Of a stretch of 64,000 bases of DNA, positions 22,220 to 35,000 are shown piece after piece (within the stretch, counting starts at the first letter, position 1; the number at the start of each line of letters is the position of its first letter). The position numbers and the translations under genes are program-made. The notes under the pieces were generated by a model that was not told the DNA's origin, did not search any database, and saw nothing but the letters and a program-made list of their open reading frames with translations. The DNA comes from Paraphysomonas bandaiensis (lineage: Eukaryota > Chrysophyceae). The stretch lies in the NCBI GenBank assembly GCA_965644295.1, contig CBFFRP010000409.1, positions 1 to 64,000 of the forward strand. Reading direction: 5' to 3'.

Positions 22220-23577
22220 AATAAATTAATCATCTAAACTGTAATACGAATACTGATGTATAATAATTATATAGCTCTATGGTTCTGCGTTTTTGTTTTG
22301 TATCGTTCCTGTCATACGTCGTATTGGGTTTTGGATTACCAGTATAAGTCAACGGCAAATATGCTATAAATACCAATGAATTCTAGAGGAGTAGTACTAC
22401 GGTATGTCTAACATTTACTGGGCCTATCTGGGGTTAGTAGTTAGTAGTATTTATGTATTTATTAATTACTAAGTTAACTACATTTGCCAGCAAGATATTT
22501 ATGTGTGCGAACCCACCTGTTTCACGAAAATAGAGCAACATACAAAAAACACGGATCTCAAGAATTTATATAAAGTGTGCACAACGTAATAAACGATGTA
22601 GATGCATAGAGCAGATGAGTCTAGTAGTAATTAGTACACACTTTGAATTGGGCTCCTTATTCTAGCTAGAACATACTTTGAAGACTACATAGAAAACTAC
22701 TAAGCGCTAGTAACCAAAGAAGTTGCAAATTGAAATTCAATATTTTCAAACATGTGCACCCCAATCATACGTCATTTCTCCCACTACAAAGCATCTAAAG
22801 TGTTTTGTTCACTATATTTATATTTCACAGAGTACATCTCAGAATGATTACAATGAGAAGAATCCGACAGACTGTAAAGGCAGTGCAATTGACGCATATC
22901 CCTTATCTGCCTTATGCTGAGCTAACAGAAATGAGCTAAAACAGACACACCGTAACCGCCTAAGTTTATCGTGATTCAACCATACCTTACAACTACAGAA
23001 GAGTATACAGCAAAACATCACATGCTACATACACACCACTAATACACTTACATGAACACATGATCACTCTAAGATAACTGGTAAGAACTATCCAACTATT
23101 CAATTCATACAAATATTGATCTGAAAGCTATCATGTTCAAGGGCAAGAGGGCAAGAGGACAAGAGGACAAGAGGTACTCAAAGTGAGGGAGTATAAGCAT
23201 TGCTTTTCATCTAAAATCCCCAATATCACACTTTTCGGAAAAAAAAGAATTGAGAAATCAGACTATTCATCCATTGTGTATGTACAGTACGTAGTATGTA
23301 GACGTACGTATAGTATGTACAGCAGTATGTACAGTATGTGCGTATGTATGTATGTATGTATGTATGTATGTATGTATGTATGTATGTATGTATGTATGTA
23401 TGTATGTATGTATGTATGTATGTATGTATGTATGTATGTATGTATGTATGTATGTATGTATGTATGTATGTACAGTAGGTAGGTAGGTACAGTAGGCAGG
23501 TAGGTATGTAGATAGGTCTGTACATAGCTATATATAGCATATATATTATCATAACTGGACCTGCAACAATCATCAAT
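22220..23577. other. Intergenic, AT-rich, ends in a microsatellite
   Basis: No gene recognised from 22220 to 23280. The decamer TACAGCAGTA occurs at 23318-23327 and is followed by the TATG microsatellite. Confidence 0.4.
23342..23472. repeat. (TATG)n microsatellite, about 131 bp, uninterrupted
   Basis: About 32 perfect tetranucleotide units, flanked on the right by related AGGTAGGTA strings. It lies about 100 bp upstream of a coding start. Confidence 0.97.
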
Positions 23578-24176
23578 ATGTTTTCCTTATCAAGGTGTTT
23601 GCACTCTCCGCCACTGCGGCATGTTCACTCTAAAGCAGCATGCAGTAGAGTACTTCGTCTGTCGTTCTCTACCTCAGGCAGTCCAACTCCTGAATCTAGC
23701 AATAAGAAGCCCAGCCCCTCTACTCAAGAGGCTAGCCTCTTAACATGCGGCTTGATAGCAACAACAGCATACGCCACTGTTTACTTTGCCAGTTTGGGAG
23801 CAATATTCATAGCATTGGAGAACAACGTGTTTCCTCTAGATTATTTCGAAATAGATGCAACTAAGTCAGTATTAGAGGTTTGACTTCATTTATGTGTATA
23901 TGAAATTGTTTCTAATTTGTGATGCAGCTTCAGAAGAGTTCAGTGGGGCATTTAACTGAGGGGGATATTTTAGCGAACCCACAAATGAAAAATTTTGCAC
24001 TTGCATTGGGTCTGAATCGTTTCATGAAAGTTCCACGTGTTCTTGTATCATCTGTGTCTGTTTTCGGTTTCTCTTCATTGCTTGGACTGAAGTCCACTTC
24101 CAAGATAGACGGCGCACTGCTGTTTATCATATTCGCAATAAGTTTTTGTGAACAACCAGCTGAAAATTATTACTAG
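23578..24176 (+). CDS. Small mitochondrial membrane protein, possibly DUF1279/FAM210-like
   Basis: Two exons, 23578-23877 and 23928-24176, join in frame across a 50-bp intron to give 182 residues. The first 40 residues are Arg/Ser/His-rich and read as a mitochondrial presequence, followed by a Ser/Pro linker. A hydrophobic helix (LLTCGLIATTAYATVYFASL) lies at about 53-72. A second region, FALALGLNRFMKVPRVLVSS, near 128-147 resembles the last conserved block of DUF1279 (FAM210) proteins, where an Ala/Leu-rich helix precedes a P-R-x-x motif. The match is weak and by eye. A mitochondrial location is likely; function is not assigned. Confidence 0.45.
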
Positions 24177-25263
24177 TTCATGGTGCCGTACTGTATTTTC
24201 TTGTTAAGGAACTATGAAAATGTATTTAAAATCTGGCTTAGAGTCTTAATAACTAATATTTTGACTGCATCTAATTCTCAATGCATAGCCTATTTTGTAC
24301 AATATAAATGAATCACGCAAATAATAAAGTAACTGTGTTTAATGAGAAACAAAAATTTTCTTGAGTTGAACATGTTGGAACACGTATGTTTTTCTAAGAT
24401 AGAACTGTAGATTACGTTAAAAGATGTAATACGCAGTCAAAAATACTTTATACCTATAACTGTGAAACTGAAGTATCATGACCATTCAAGATACGGAAGT
24501 TGATCAGTGGTTGACTTGAAAGAAATATACAATAATGACAATAATGTTATGGATATATTTTATGACAACGCACAATTGTGGATGCAATATAATCGTATCT
24601 ATCTAGTATCACTACTTTATAGCCTCTCTTAACTTATACATACAATAAATTTAGAAGCATTGAACAAACATGAACCCTGCGCCGGCACTACATGTTGATA
24701 TCTCCTTCCCATTTATACTTTCTGAATACTGAATGCATTGGGTTACCCCTGCTAGGACCTCATTACTTTGTAATGTGACGCTATATGTAAGCGTAATTTA
24801 TGATTACGTTTCTAACAGAAAATTGACTGACTAATTATCTATAATTTAGTCGCGACCCACTCCATAATATAAAGGAACAATTCAATTTCCAGTTCAAGTG
24901 GTCTGACAAGTGACAAGATTGAATTTATTCATCACGATACATCAGTTTCAAAATTTCATTTTATGTATTGTAAACTGACTACATACTACATTGTCCTTAT
25001 CATATACTACAGCAGGCGTAAATATTTCACTATTCGTATTACCAGTCATTTTCACGTAAATATTCTTGAGCAAACAAAAACTATTATTGTTGACGAAAAT
25101 CTATTCAAGTGAGCTATTTATCATAATGGTTTCTGTACGGCTCGTGGGCAGCGGATATAGATGAAGACATGATTACTGATGACTCCCAGTCTTGGTTGCT
25201 CTAATATAGAGTAAAAACAGATTAAAGAAGGATTGAAAAAAATGCTATAGCACTTCGTGTTCA
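24177..25263. other. Intergenic, no gene recognised
   Basis: AT-rich sequence with many stops in all frames. It serves as the shared 3' region of two convergent genes. Confidence 0.5.
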
Positions 25264-26772
25264 TTAATTTTTACTCTCGCCTCGCATACGACTGAGTTCT
25301 TCAGCTGAAATCCAATCAACAGCAGCCGTATTGCGATCGTTACAATCATCATCTCCCTTACCAATTCTAGCTGCCGCATGAATCTCATCGTTTATTTCAG
25401 AGAGTGAATACAGAAACCAGTTTCCAACAAACCTCACAGCGCTGCGGCTGAGGTCTCTGCTTTTCCTAATCAGGACACTAGTATCTCTTCCTATCTGCTC
25501 CCATACCCCACCTTCTACATGAAAAAGTGCCTCCGATGGGACTTTAGGTAAGCCGTGGGTATCGTCAATCGGAGTAAACTTCACTGGTCGGAGAAACCGT
25601 GGCCACATTAGAGAAGATTTATTGATGCCATTGGAGTCCGGCATGCGCATGTTGGGTCGCAGGCTTTGCTGATCTTGAGGAGACGGAGATGTGTGCACTT
25701 GTTTGCCCCACCATCCCAACATAAGAGTCAATCGAGGTGCAGAGCCACTAGTGATGGAAATATGAGGTACTACACCGTGCAGCAGCGCACCATCGAACAT
25801 GAGAAGACGATTGGTCTTTGGAGAGCACATCCATGCCTCTTCAACAGGAGAGTCACTACTCAATGTCTGCATACTAAATATTAAATAGTTGGATCAGGTA
25901 CATGCATAAGGTACCTGTGTGGTGACTAGAGTGGGAGCTCCAGAGGACCCACCATCGTCGAGATACAAAACACAAGAAACAAGAGGGTGAATGGTCCTAT
26001 CTGCTACAGCCTTCGCTCCATCATCACCACAAAGTGCTAACTCATCGAGGTCATAGTGCAACTAAACGAAATAAAAAAATTAATTAGAAAGGAATAATAG
26101 TCCAACGGTGTGTACCCGGTGTCCAGCAGCTGGACCAGTAGATCGTGAGTGAGCCCACCACTCAACCGACCCTACGTGTGTATTAATATCTTTGTCAGGG
26201 AAGGCTGATGCCACAAGAGGGCGCAGATGCAAGGCCAACTGCTCTATTATATTCTTACTCGTGTGAGGCATCTTCTTCTTCTGCTTCTTCTCCACATCCA
26301 GGGGTATGTTGTAGGAAAAGAAGGAGTCTGTAGGATACCCATGTTCACTCCAGAAAGGAGAATCTCTCGAAAATGCCTCACACAATGCAGTCAATAACGA
26401 CTGTGGCAGCACATCATCAAAGGATGAAGCAAAGCCGCCAGTACTGGACCTCTTCTCTAGCTGCGTATAGTCCCATACGCTACGAGTAAGTCTATACGAA
26501 TAGCCCAGCAGCTGCAAGTAGCTGTCCGCTTTAACGAATTCAAGACGCTGACAGTAATAAACGGCAAGTTCATAAGCAACTTGGGCCTTCGTATCGATAT
26601 CCTTGGAGGTCTTATAGAGATATAAGAGCATCTCTTCAAAGGCCTGTAACTCCCCTCTATCCTTAAGATCCAACACATCATCCAGATCAACACCAGAGGA
26701 AGCACGAACTCGCAGTGATGGTTTCTTATTACCACCACGTAGAGGGGCTCTCTTGCGTTTTCTACCGCTCAT
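25264..26772 (-). CDS. 2-oxoglutarate/Fe(II)-dependent oxygenase
   Basis: Three exons (26772-26116, 26061-25915, 25866-25264) give 468 residues. I start at the ATG of MSGRKRKRAPLRGG because the open frame upstream has only a TTG. The first 15 residues are a basic, nuclear-localisation-like segment. The Fe(II) ligands fit the family pattern: HYD at about 221-223 (created by an exon junction) and a distal His in FDGALLHGVVPH (about 298 or 303). RLTLMLGWW (about 314) supplies the 2OG-binding Arg. These enzymes hydroxylate proteins, nucleic acids or small molecules while converting 2-oxoglutarate to succinate. The substrate is unknown. It is divergent from the MAPKKK gene, with a microsatellite between them. 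Confidence 0.72.
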
Positions 26773-26845
26773 TGCAGAGTAGAAGAGGGATATGTAACCT
26801 TCAGTCAAACCCCATGCAAATAATGTCCACTCATAGGCACATGCT

Positions 26846-26986
26846 ATGTGTATGTATGTATGTATGTATGTATGTATGTATGTATGTATGTATGTATGTA
26901 TGTATGTATGTATGTATGTATGTGTGTATGTATGTATGTATGTATGTATGTATGTATGTATGTATGTATGTATGTATGTACGTATG
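26846..26986. repeat. (TATG)n microsatellite, about 140 bp, one interruption
   Basis: A run of TATG units broken once by TGTG near 26921. Two TACTGCTGTA decamers follow at 26987-26996 and 27023-27032. The long open frames through this run (MYVCMYVC and its complement) are artefacts of the repeat. Confidence 0.95.
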
Positions 26987-27032
26987 TACTGCTGTATATA
27001 TGTATGTATGTATGTACGTATGTACTGCTGTA

Positions 27033-27699
27033 TATATGAGTGTACAATATGGACAGTGTATGCTGATGTACATACAGCAGAGTACTCGTATCCAGTATCA
27101 GAACTCTAGAACTGACGAAAAAATATGAAGTGGGCCGGAAGGAAGTCTGAAGTACAGGCAGTATGGTATGATATGAGGATATGTACAGAGTACCGTGATC
27201 TGATTCTTTCGTATGGGGTTGTTGGGATAGTTAACCAGAGGTCACATATATAACTATGAGTCTATGAGTCTGCTAATATATTCTATTCCTTCGAGTGATA
27301 CTGAACTCTAACTGTAGACATCAATGAGATACTGTGAACAGTAGCTGAGAGCGACGCATAGAAGTATATCTGTGGTGTTACTATTATACTGTAGCGGTAT
27401 ATTAAATACATGAGAGTTATGTTATACGATTCAACGCCTCTCTCTCACTAAATACAACTGATAAGTTCCACGAGACTATAGTTTCATGGCAGGGTTACGT
27501 CCAGTTCAAGTGGATTCCCTGGAGCGCCATAGGAGCCCTCCAGCATCAGAGGTATGTCTATAGCAGAGTTATATATGTACTCCTCATGCTTTCTTAATGG
27601 TTTATAAGATATACAGTAGTGCGAAGATGTACTTAAGAAACGGCTGTGGAGCCAGGCGACGTAAACCCCCACTTATGTCCCCTCTCCCGCCGTGTGAGC
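27033..27699. other. Intergenic upstream of the MAPKKK gene
   Basis: AT-rich sequence with no convincing exon. The reading frame upstream of the MAPKKK start is closed by a TAA. Confidence 0.4.
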
Positions 27700-30600
27700 A
27701 TGAAAATCATGAGAAATCGAATACCCTACACAGGTAATTCTTCCGTTGTTACGGATATGATTAATCATATTAATACAGAGGTGAAAATCATTCTGATTTG
27801 TGTGAGTCTTCGTCAGCTGGCTGTATGACTGTGAAGGCGAACAAAGATCGCACAAGGAGAGTTGGACGGCAGCGTTCAACATCGTCGGAATCCTCAGAAG
27901 GGCTTGAGACTATTCTAAGTGGTACGACTGAGAATCGAAGCAGTCTCACGGAGTGCAGTGTACTATCGGGAAGAAACTCTGATTCTTCCTTAGAAAAAGA
28001 TGGCGTTCCCTATGTGGAAGTTAGTCCTAATATCGACATGGCGATGCTGCAATCCACCACTCGATTGGCATCGTTATCTATAGGGCGGAATGGTGCACCA
28101 CCCATTACTAATCCCTTCACCAATTCAGATATCAAGCAAATATCATCGTTATCTGGCAATATTACGGAGATAAATGTTGCAGAAGAGAGTCAAGAAGCGT
28201 CGATCGAAACATACATTGGTCAGACATTTCCCCGCGTGAAGGATATTCCGAAGGTAATGGCTGCGACTTCTACACGTATCACATCACACGAGAAACGTCA
28301 TAACCGGGCCCAACCATTACCATCGATGGTAGCTGAAGCATCTCGTTCTCAGTTTTCGCCACCTCGTAATACTAGTGAATTTATGAATCACACACCACCG
28401 TACGAATACAAAGGTCGAAAACCATTCAAACATAGGAGATTTATTCAACCTGTGAGCGGTGTGGCTCTTGATAATGAAGATAACATGAAAGTAATGGAAC
28501 GAGATCGCGATAGCATCAATGGAATCAATGCAAAACTCGTCAATCCTCCGTCGAGAGGCCGCAAAGTTAGCGATACGGAACGGGACACTGTTCCCCTTGA
28601 GTACATTCCTCATAATGCGAAGACGGATAGCTATGGTGACTATCCAGGAGCCATACGGAGGTTGCAGTCGAAGAAGTCTGGTAGTCGAGAAAGTAGCCCG
28701 CCAATGGGGATGAATAGAGTAGCCAAAGGTGGTACACAATCGATCACCCAGTGCAATGATCTCCCCACTTCCTCTGCGCAGGACTTCCAAAACGCTCCGG
28801 TGAAAAACGCATATGACCAGAAAAAAACAAAAGATTCCAAAGCCAGTGACTTGGACAGTATTGTGAAAGAGCGGTTACAGCAAGCCAAGGCGGAGAATCG
28901 AAAAAATAGTTCGGATGGTGCCACGATGTATAAGTTCTCCCTCTGGAGTGGTGTCCAGCGTCGCGACCCACTGGTTGAGCCGGCCGCACTGTGCACAGAT
29001 GCAGTATCATTCTCTCGTGTGGAGCAGTCAGTTTCAATTTCAAATAAGAAGTGTTCTGATTTACAGGAATTGCGAACGGTCGGAGATACTTCTCAGGAGA
29101 GTACAGATTCAATGCTTCGCATGCGACTGATGAAGATAAAGAGTCTCGGTCATAACTCCCAAGGTGGTGGGTCAATACAATGTGTGACACAGTCTGGTGA
29201 GGGTAGTGGTGCCTGTTTAGTGGAAGAGTCAGTTCCGTCGAGTAAATTCTCTCCATGGAAACAAAGTCGAGATTATTATGCAGGAGGTGTTGAGGTAGAG
29301 GATGACTCTGAAGCGGATGAAGAGGTACTGAGTGAAGATGGAGTGCGAGACTCTAATGGAGAAGGTGGTGGCAGAGCACTGGCATTCCGTAGCATGGTGG
29401 GCAGTTGCAAGGTTCATGAATCATCTATGGGATCTGTTGCAGAAAGTATACAGACAGAGCGCGGGGTCATTGGGATTCCTCTCAACACCAAGAGCATGGA
29501 CTCAGTAGGTAGCAACAACTACTTGAGTGATGAGTTTGAGGAGGTAGAGGACGAAGTAGCCATATTAGGTATTGCTGTTGACGACTACAGTCTTGCTTCT
29601 GACGAAGTGGAGGATTCAATAGATGACTGCAAAATAGGAAGTGCTCCAGAGCAAAAAAGTGATATTCAACAGCGTCCAGAATTAGATATCACATTCGCGG
29701 ATATTCATAATAATGAAAGCGATTTGACGATCCTGGTTGCCAGTAGTTTAGATCAGGTGGGCAACTTTTCCCCTAACCATCATACTTATATCCCTCCCCC
29801 AATACAAAAAGGAAACAAGCTTGTACGACTTTTCGATGAAATCCCTTGTAAAGATAATTTTTTTACACGATCTGTATCGCCACTTCCAACCGAAAGGAGA
29901 GACCCCAGTAAAGACTCGTCGATACCGCTTCATGACAAGAAAGCAGGAGAGAGAAATCACAGAGAAAAGAAGAGACACGAGAATGCAGTGAATTGCGCAT
30001 TTTACCACCACAGGGATCAAACATCATCTCCTACGCTCTCAGAACTATCAGATATAGACAGCTCTCAAATAGAGTACCCGAATAAGACATATGTTGCAAA
30101 CCCTGTTGAACCACATCAACAACCACGAGAAGAGGAGGTGTATATAATTCAAGACTTCAAGTGGAAAAAAGGTGTTGATATTATCGGGGAAGGAACATTT
30201 GGACAAGTTTTCAAGGGTATGAACTGTGCTACTGGGGAACTACTAGCTGTGAAGCAAATATGTCTCGTGGATGGTTCGGAGGAAGAAGTCTCTAATCTAC
30301 GTCGAGAGATAGATCTCATGCAAAATCTCTCTCATCCCAACATAGTACGATATATTGGCACATCGGTGTCTTCCCGTTACCTGTTCATAGTTCTGGAGTA
30401 TGTACCAGGAGGGTGTGTGGCTGGAATGCTTGCACAGTTTGGCGCATTTTCGGAGGTTCTAATAAGGTAATGTGAGGCATTTTATACAATGTGAGTTAAA
30501 GATGATGCTATCTAGGCGACTGGTGAGCCAAATAATTCAGGGCATTGACTACCTACACCAGAAAGGAATCGTTCACAGAGACGTTAAAGGAGCCAATGTG

Positions 30601-31123
30601 CTAGTTACCAATTCAGGGGTTGCCAAATTGGCTGATTTCGGCTGTTCGAAGCAACTTGCAGGACTCTGCACCACCTCACTGGAGGAGAGTATGCGAACTA
30701 TAAGAGGTTCTGTACCCTGGATGGCGCCGGAGGTGATTAAGCAAAATGGCCACGGGAGGTCGGCAGATATATGGAGCGTTGGGGCAACCATGATCGAAAT
30801 GGGTACAACTATATTAATTTTTCTGCTTTCTCATTAATATATTGAGTAGCCACTGCCAAACACCCATGGCCAGAGTTTTCCAATAATCTTGCAGCACTGT
30901 TCCACGTTGCTACCTCTAAGCACCCTCCTCCCATCCCAAGTCACTTAAGCGCTGATTGCACCGGTTTCATCAATAGGCAAGGTGTATATATATGCTAATA
31001 TTAAATAAACGAATCCATGTTTTCAGATGCATGAAGATAAAACAACAGGAAAGAGCAACGGCACGAGAATTATTGACGGATCCTTTTTTGCTAGCCCTGA
31101 TAGTGACAAGTACCAATGCATAG
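27700..31123 (+). CDS. STE11/MEKK-type MAP kinase kinase kinase
   Basis: Five exons (27700-27733, 27781-30466, 30516-30802, 30850-30976, 31027-31123) give 1,076 residues. The first 800 residues are Ser/Glu-rich and lack recognisable domains. The kinase domain (about 803-1070) has the glycine loop [17 protein letters not shown] with the ATP-binding Lys, [17 protein letters not shown], a [11 protein letters not shown] activation-segment end typical of the MEKK/NPK1 group, and [20 protein letters not shown] near the end. It should phosphorylate MAP kinase kinases. Intron 4 (30977-31026) appears to use a GC donor (AATAG|GCAAGG). Exon 1 is only 34 nt and is supported by phase; the start could instead be the ATG at 27825. 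Confidence 0.88.
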
Positions 31124-31570
31124 TACATCTCGAGTACAGTCACTGTCCATAATAGACGCTTACATATTAACAGTGCTGGTGAATATAATGAGTATTACCT
31201 TTGCGAATCTGTATTATTAATGTATTTCGATATTATGGATAATATGTTAGTGTTGCATATTATGTAGTCGTCCATAATTAAACTTATGAATATAATAATT
31301 GGTATATACTATTACATTTTCCTTGAGATGCTATTATATAGTATTAAGAGTTACGTTACCCATTAAAGGTGACCTTGGATTTTTACATTTTATCTATAAT
31401 CTATTTGTACTACTAGCAATTGAAGTCTAATTAACTCATATGATAATTATTCAGTTGTAATACAAAACTGCCAGAGTGTCGACCCTTTAATATAATCTTA
31501 TCTCCATTTAGTCTCAAACAAGTTTTTATTTGACTTGAATTCGGTTCGAACAGAGAAACTCTCTTATCTC
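31124..31570. other. Intergenic, ends in a retrotransposon target duplication
   Basis: AT-rich sequence without a gene. The last five bases (ATCTC, 31566-31570) are the left target-site duplication of the copia element. Confidence 0.6.
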
Positions 31571-31890
31571 TGTTAGAAATAGACATTTTTAGTAATAAGA
31601 CCTTTGTTAACACTTATATGGAATATTATATAATTATAAGAGATACCATACTTCATTCATTGACGTTCACCAACTCTTTCTATCTCTACTACACCAACCA
31701 TTTCTAGTACGATCTTACATCGTCACTATCTTGTACAGTCAGTATATTTCAGTTTTATCACTACAATGGCTATCATATTATTGGTTCTCATACTACAGCT
31801 AGCTACTACTGTATTCTTTGAGTAACGGATATAATTCTAATATCTTGGAAACTACAGCTTTTAATTGCTCACAAACAGCAAAACTCAACA
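31571..31890 (-). repeat. 3' LTR of the copia element
   Basis: 320 bp, matches 36765-37084 along its whole length by eye. Confidence 0.95.
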
Positions 31891-32017
31891 CTCCCTCTCA
31901 ATTCAAAGCTGTAACACATGGCATAACTGACGGATACGCAACCACCGAAACCGTATAGGACAAACCGGTGGACGTATGGCTCCGACGTTTCAGCTAGCCT
32001 CTCCGTAGACAACACGT

Positions 32018-35000
32018 TTATGAGCCTCTGTTTCGTTTGTATGAATTCTCTCTGATGACATCCACAGATGACTTCTGATCTTCTCCTAGACATCTCTTTC
32101 TATGCTTCTCGTATATAACGCCACACAAAGATTTCGTAAATATGTCTGCAGTCTGGTTATCAGTTCCAACGTGATACAATATCGCAGTGTTAAAACGTCC
32201 TTCTGGATCTACATGTTCACGCACCCAGTGGTATTTGATTTCAATGTGTTTTGATCTTTTGTGGAACACTGGATTTAATGCTAGATCACGAGCACTCTGG
32301 CTATCTAAAAAAAATGGAGTGGGTTCGTACAGTCGAAGTCCCAATTCGGCCAACACCCCCGAAGCCACACCAGTTCTTGCATGCCAGCGTACATAGCTTG
32401 GTACTCACTCTGCATTGAAGACGTAGACACAGTAACTTGTAAGATTGATTGCCAGGTGAGTGGTCCACCTGCTGCAAACACAATGTATCCAGTTGTCGAC
32501 CTTCGTGACACAGTATCGCCTGCCCAGTCAGCGTCTGTGAAAATATGCATGTCAAAGCTCTTACCACTGAACCGAATACCTTTCCGCACAGTACCCCTGA
32601 TGTATTGTAACAAATAAGTCATCAACTTGCATGTAGCCTTTGTTGGTTTCGAAGCATATCGTGACAATAGGCCAACAGCATACGCAATATCTGGACGCGT
32701 ATTCATTGATAGATATAGCATGGCACCTAGTAAGCTACGATAGGGATAATTGTCGACTCCCTCTTCCTCCTGAGATGAGTTCTCACTATCAGTGCAATTA
32801 ATCCTGTCCATGGCATCTACAGGTAGTGGGGATTTGCGAACTTTGTTTGAAGGTCCAAGGAATGCTGCATATTTGGTGAGAATTTTTTCAGCGTATGTCG
32901 ATTGGTCAAGTTGAATATAATTCTTGGTCCTTGTAACTCGAACGTTGAGAAAATGCTCTAATTCTCCCATGTCTGACATGTCAAATCTTTCACAAAACCG
33001 TTTCTTGATTTCTGTCAAAATAGTCAGATCCGCACAAGCGATTACTATATCATCAACGTATATGGTTAAGTACACACGATGACCTTTGTACATCATATAA
33101 TATAGACATGGTTCTAAAATGCAGGGTTTGAATCCCAAAGACTTTATAAATCCATGTATGGTCTTCCACCATGAACGTGGAGAACTCCGAAGGCCATATA
33201 GTGAGCGATATAGTTTGAAACAGTGTCCTGGTGGCAACTGAAAATCGGGAGGAGGGTCCATGTACACGTCTCCTTCGATTTTAGCATAACAGAATGCATT
33301 CGACACGTCAAGTTGATGGATGTGCATACTAAACATGAAAGCAAGGGCAATGATTAGTCTAACCGTAATCGATTTCACCACAGGAGCAAATGTATTTTCG
33401 ACGTCTATACCTGTCCTTTGACCATATCCCAGAGCGACCAGACGAGCTTTATGCTTTTTTATTGATCCATCTTTATTGTATTTTCGTTTGAACACATATC
33501 TGGACTTTAGAGGTCTAACACCAGGTGGCGTCTCAACGACATTAAACACTTCCCGCTTGAATAATGCATTCCGTTCTAATCGTCTAGCTTCCTTCCAATT
33601 TGAAGCTTCAGGACATGTCAATGACTCTTCATACGTCTCAGGCTCTCTATAAGTAGACGAGTTAGACATAAGTGCGCAATCACTCTCATCACACAAGTTA
33701 ACAATCTCCTCGTCATGGAGAAGGTTTACCTCACCCAGGGTGGACACATTAGTCAACACCCTTCGGATTCGCGTACGTTTACCACTGGTCTCCCTTGACT
33801 CAGCATGTACAGTACCACTATTCTCACTTGGCACACAAGAAGGTACATTCTCAAAGACACGATTCGCGCTGACCCCACTCGGTACAGCACCCGCACTACT
33901 CTCCGGCAAAGTACGAAGGGACATTCTCTTCCCTGGAATCTCATCCGCCGTAGACTTATTGGGCGTGTCACCCGAAGCCGGCGTAGATGACGATCCACCT
34001 CTCTTGTCGTCACAAGAACGAGGTTTTGAGTACAGCCTGCGGTTATAGTCACCAGTCAACTCGGCAATATCACGTACGTGAATAGGGACTTTTTCTTCTA
34101 TCTGCTCTTTCCCAGCAGTTACTAGCGCCCTAAACGCCACAATTAGTCCTTTTCGCACCACAACTCTCGTAGTCTTGAAGAGAAACCCGTCGTCCACATG
34201 ATACGAACCAATCAGATGTTTAAACTCTTCAACTGATCGATCTAATGGGTCAGTTTTGACTAAGGCCTCTTCAAGCTCTGCATAGTACTCCTTATCTCTT
34301 GGAGGTATACTTTCATCATACAGAACATGTACTGATACGACTTCTTTGTCACCAAGCCACACACGGGATCCCTTTTTCGTATTGGATAGACCTATGAAAT
34401 ACCCAGTCTGCGACTTCTCCTGCCAGTCCTTTCGACGATCACCTTTGGGAATAAGCACATAAGCCTTGCACCCCCAGCGTCGAAATCTCGATAAGTCAGG
34501 GACTGAACCTCCTGGGACGCATTCCATTGGAGACATCCAACCTCGATATGTACGTGTAGGCATTCGTCGAACTATCATGCATGCATATACATAAGCATCC
34601 CACCAAAAAATTACGGGTAATCCTGAGTCCATTAACAGAGCCAGAGTCATTTCTCCCAATGTTCGATTCCTACGCTCAGATACACCATTCATCTCAGGGC
34701 TGTCTGTGGAGCTCCAAGTGATGCTAGTTCCAAACTTGCTCATTAAGTATTGCTGAATGGACTTGTCGATCAACTCAGCCCCCCCATCCGAATGGTACTG
34801 TATCAACCGGTGTGAACCGGGATATGTAGGGAGTTTACGCTCAACCCAGTCCTTCACGCAACTCAACACCTCATTCGCAGACCGTGTCTCCAACGGATAT
34901 TCCCAAAACTCCTTGGTGGCTATATCTGATAATGTCAGAACATATTTGTATCCTTGTCTGGATGGGCAATTGAAATATACAGCAATGTCCACAGAAACCT

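Noticed and set aside
23183-23482. Long open frames across the TATG repeats (MYVCMYVC and the complement HTYIHTYI)
   Set aside because: A 4-bp repeat has no stop in several frames; there is no conserved protein and the frames exist on both strands. The same holds for 26831-27128.
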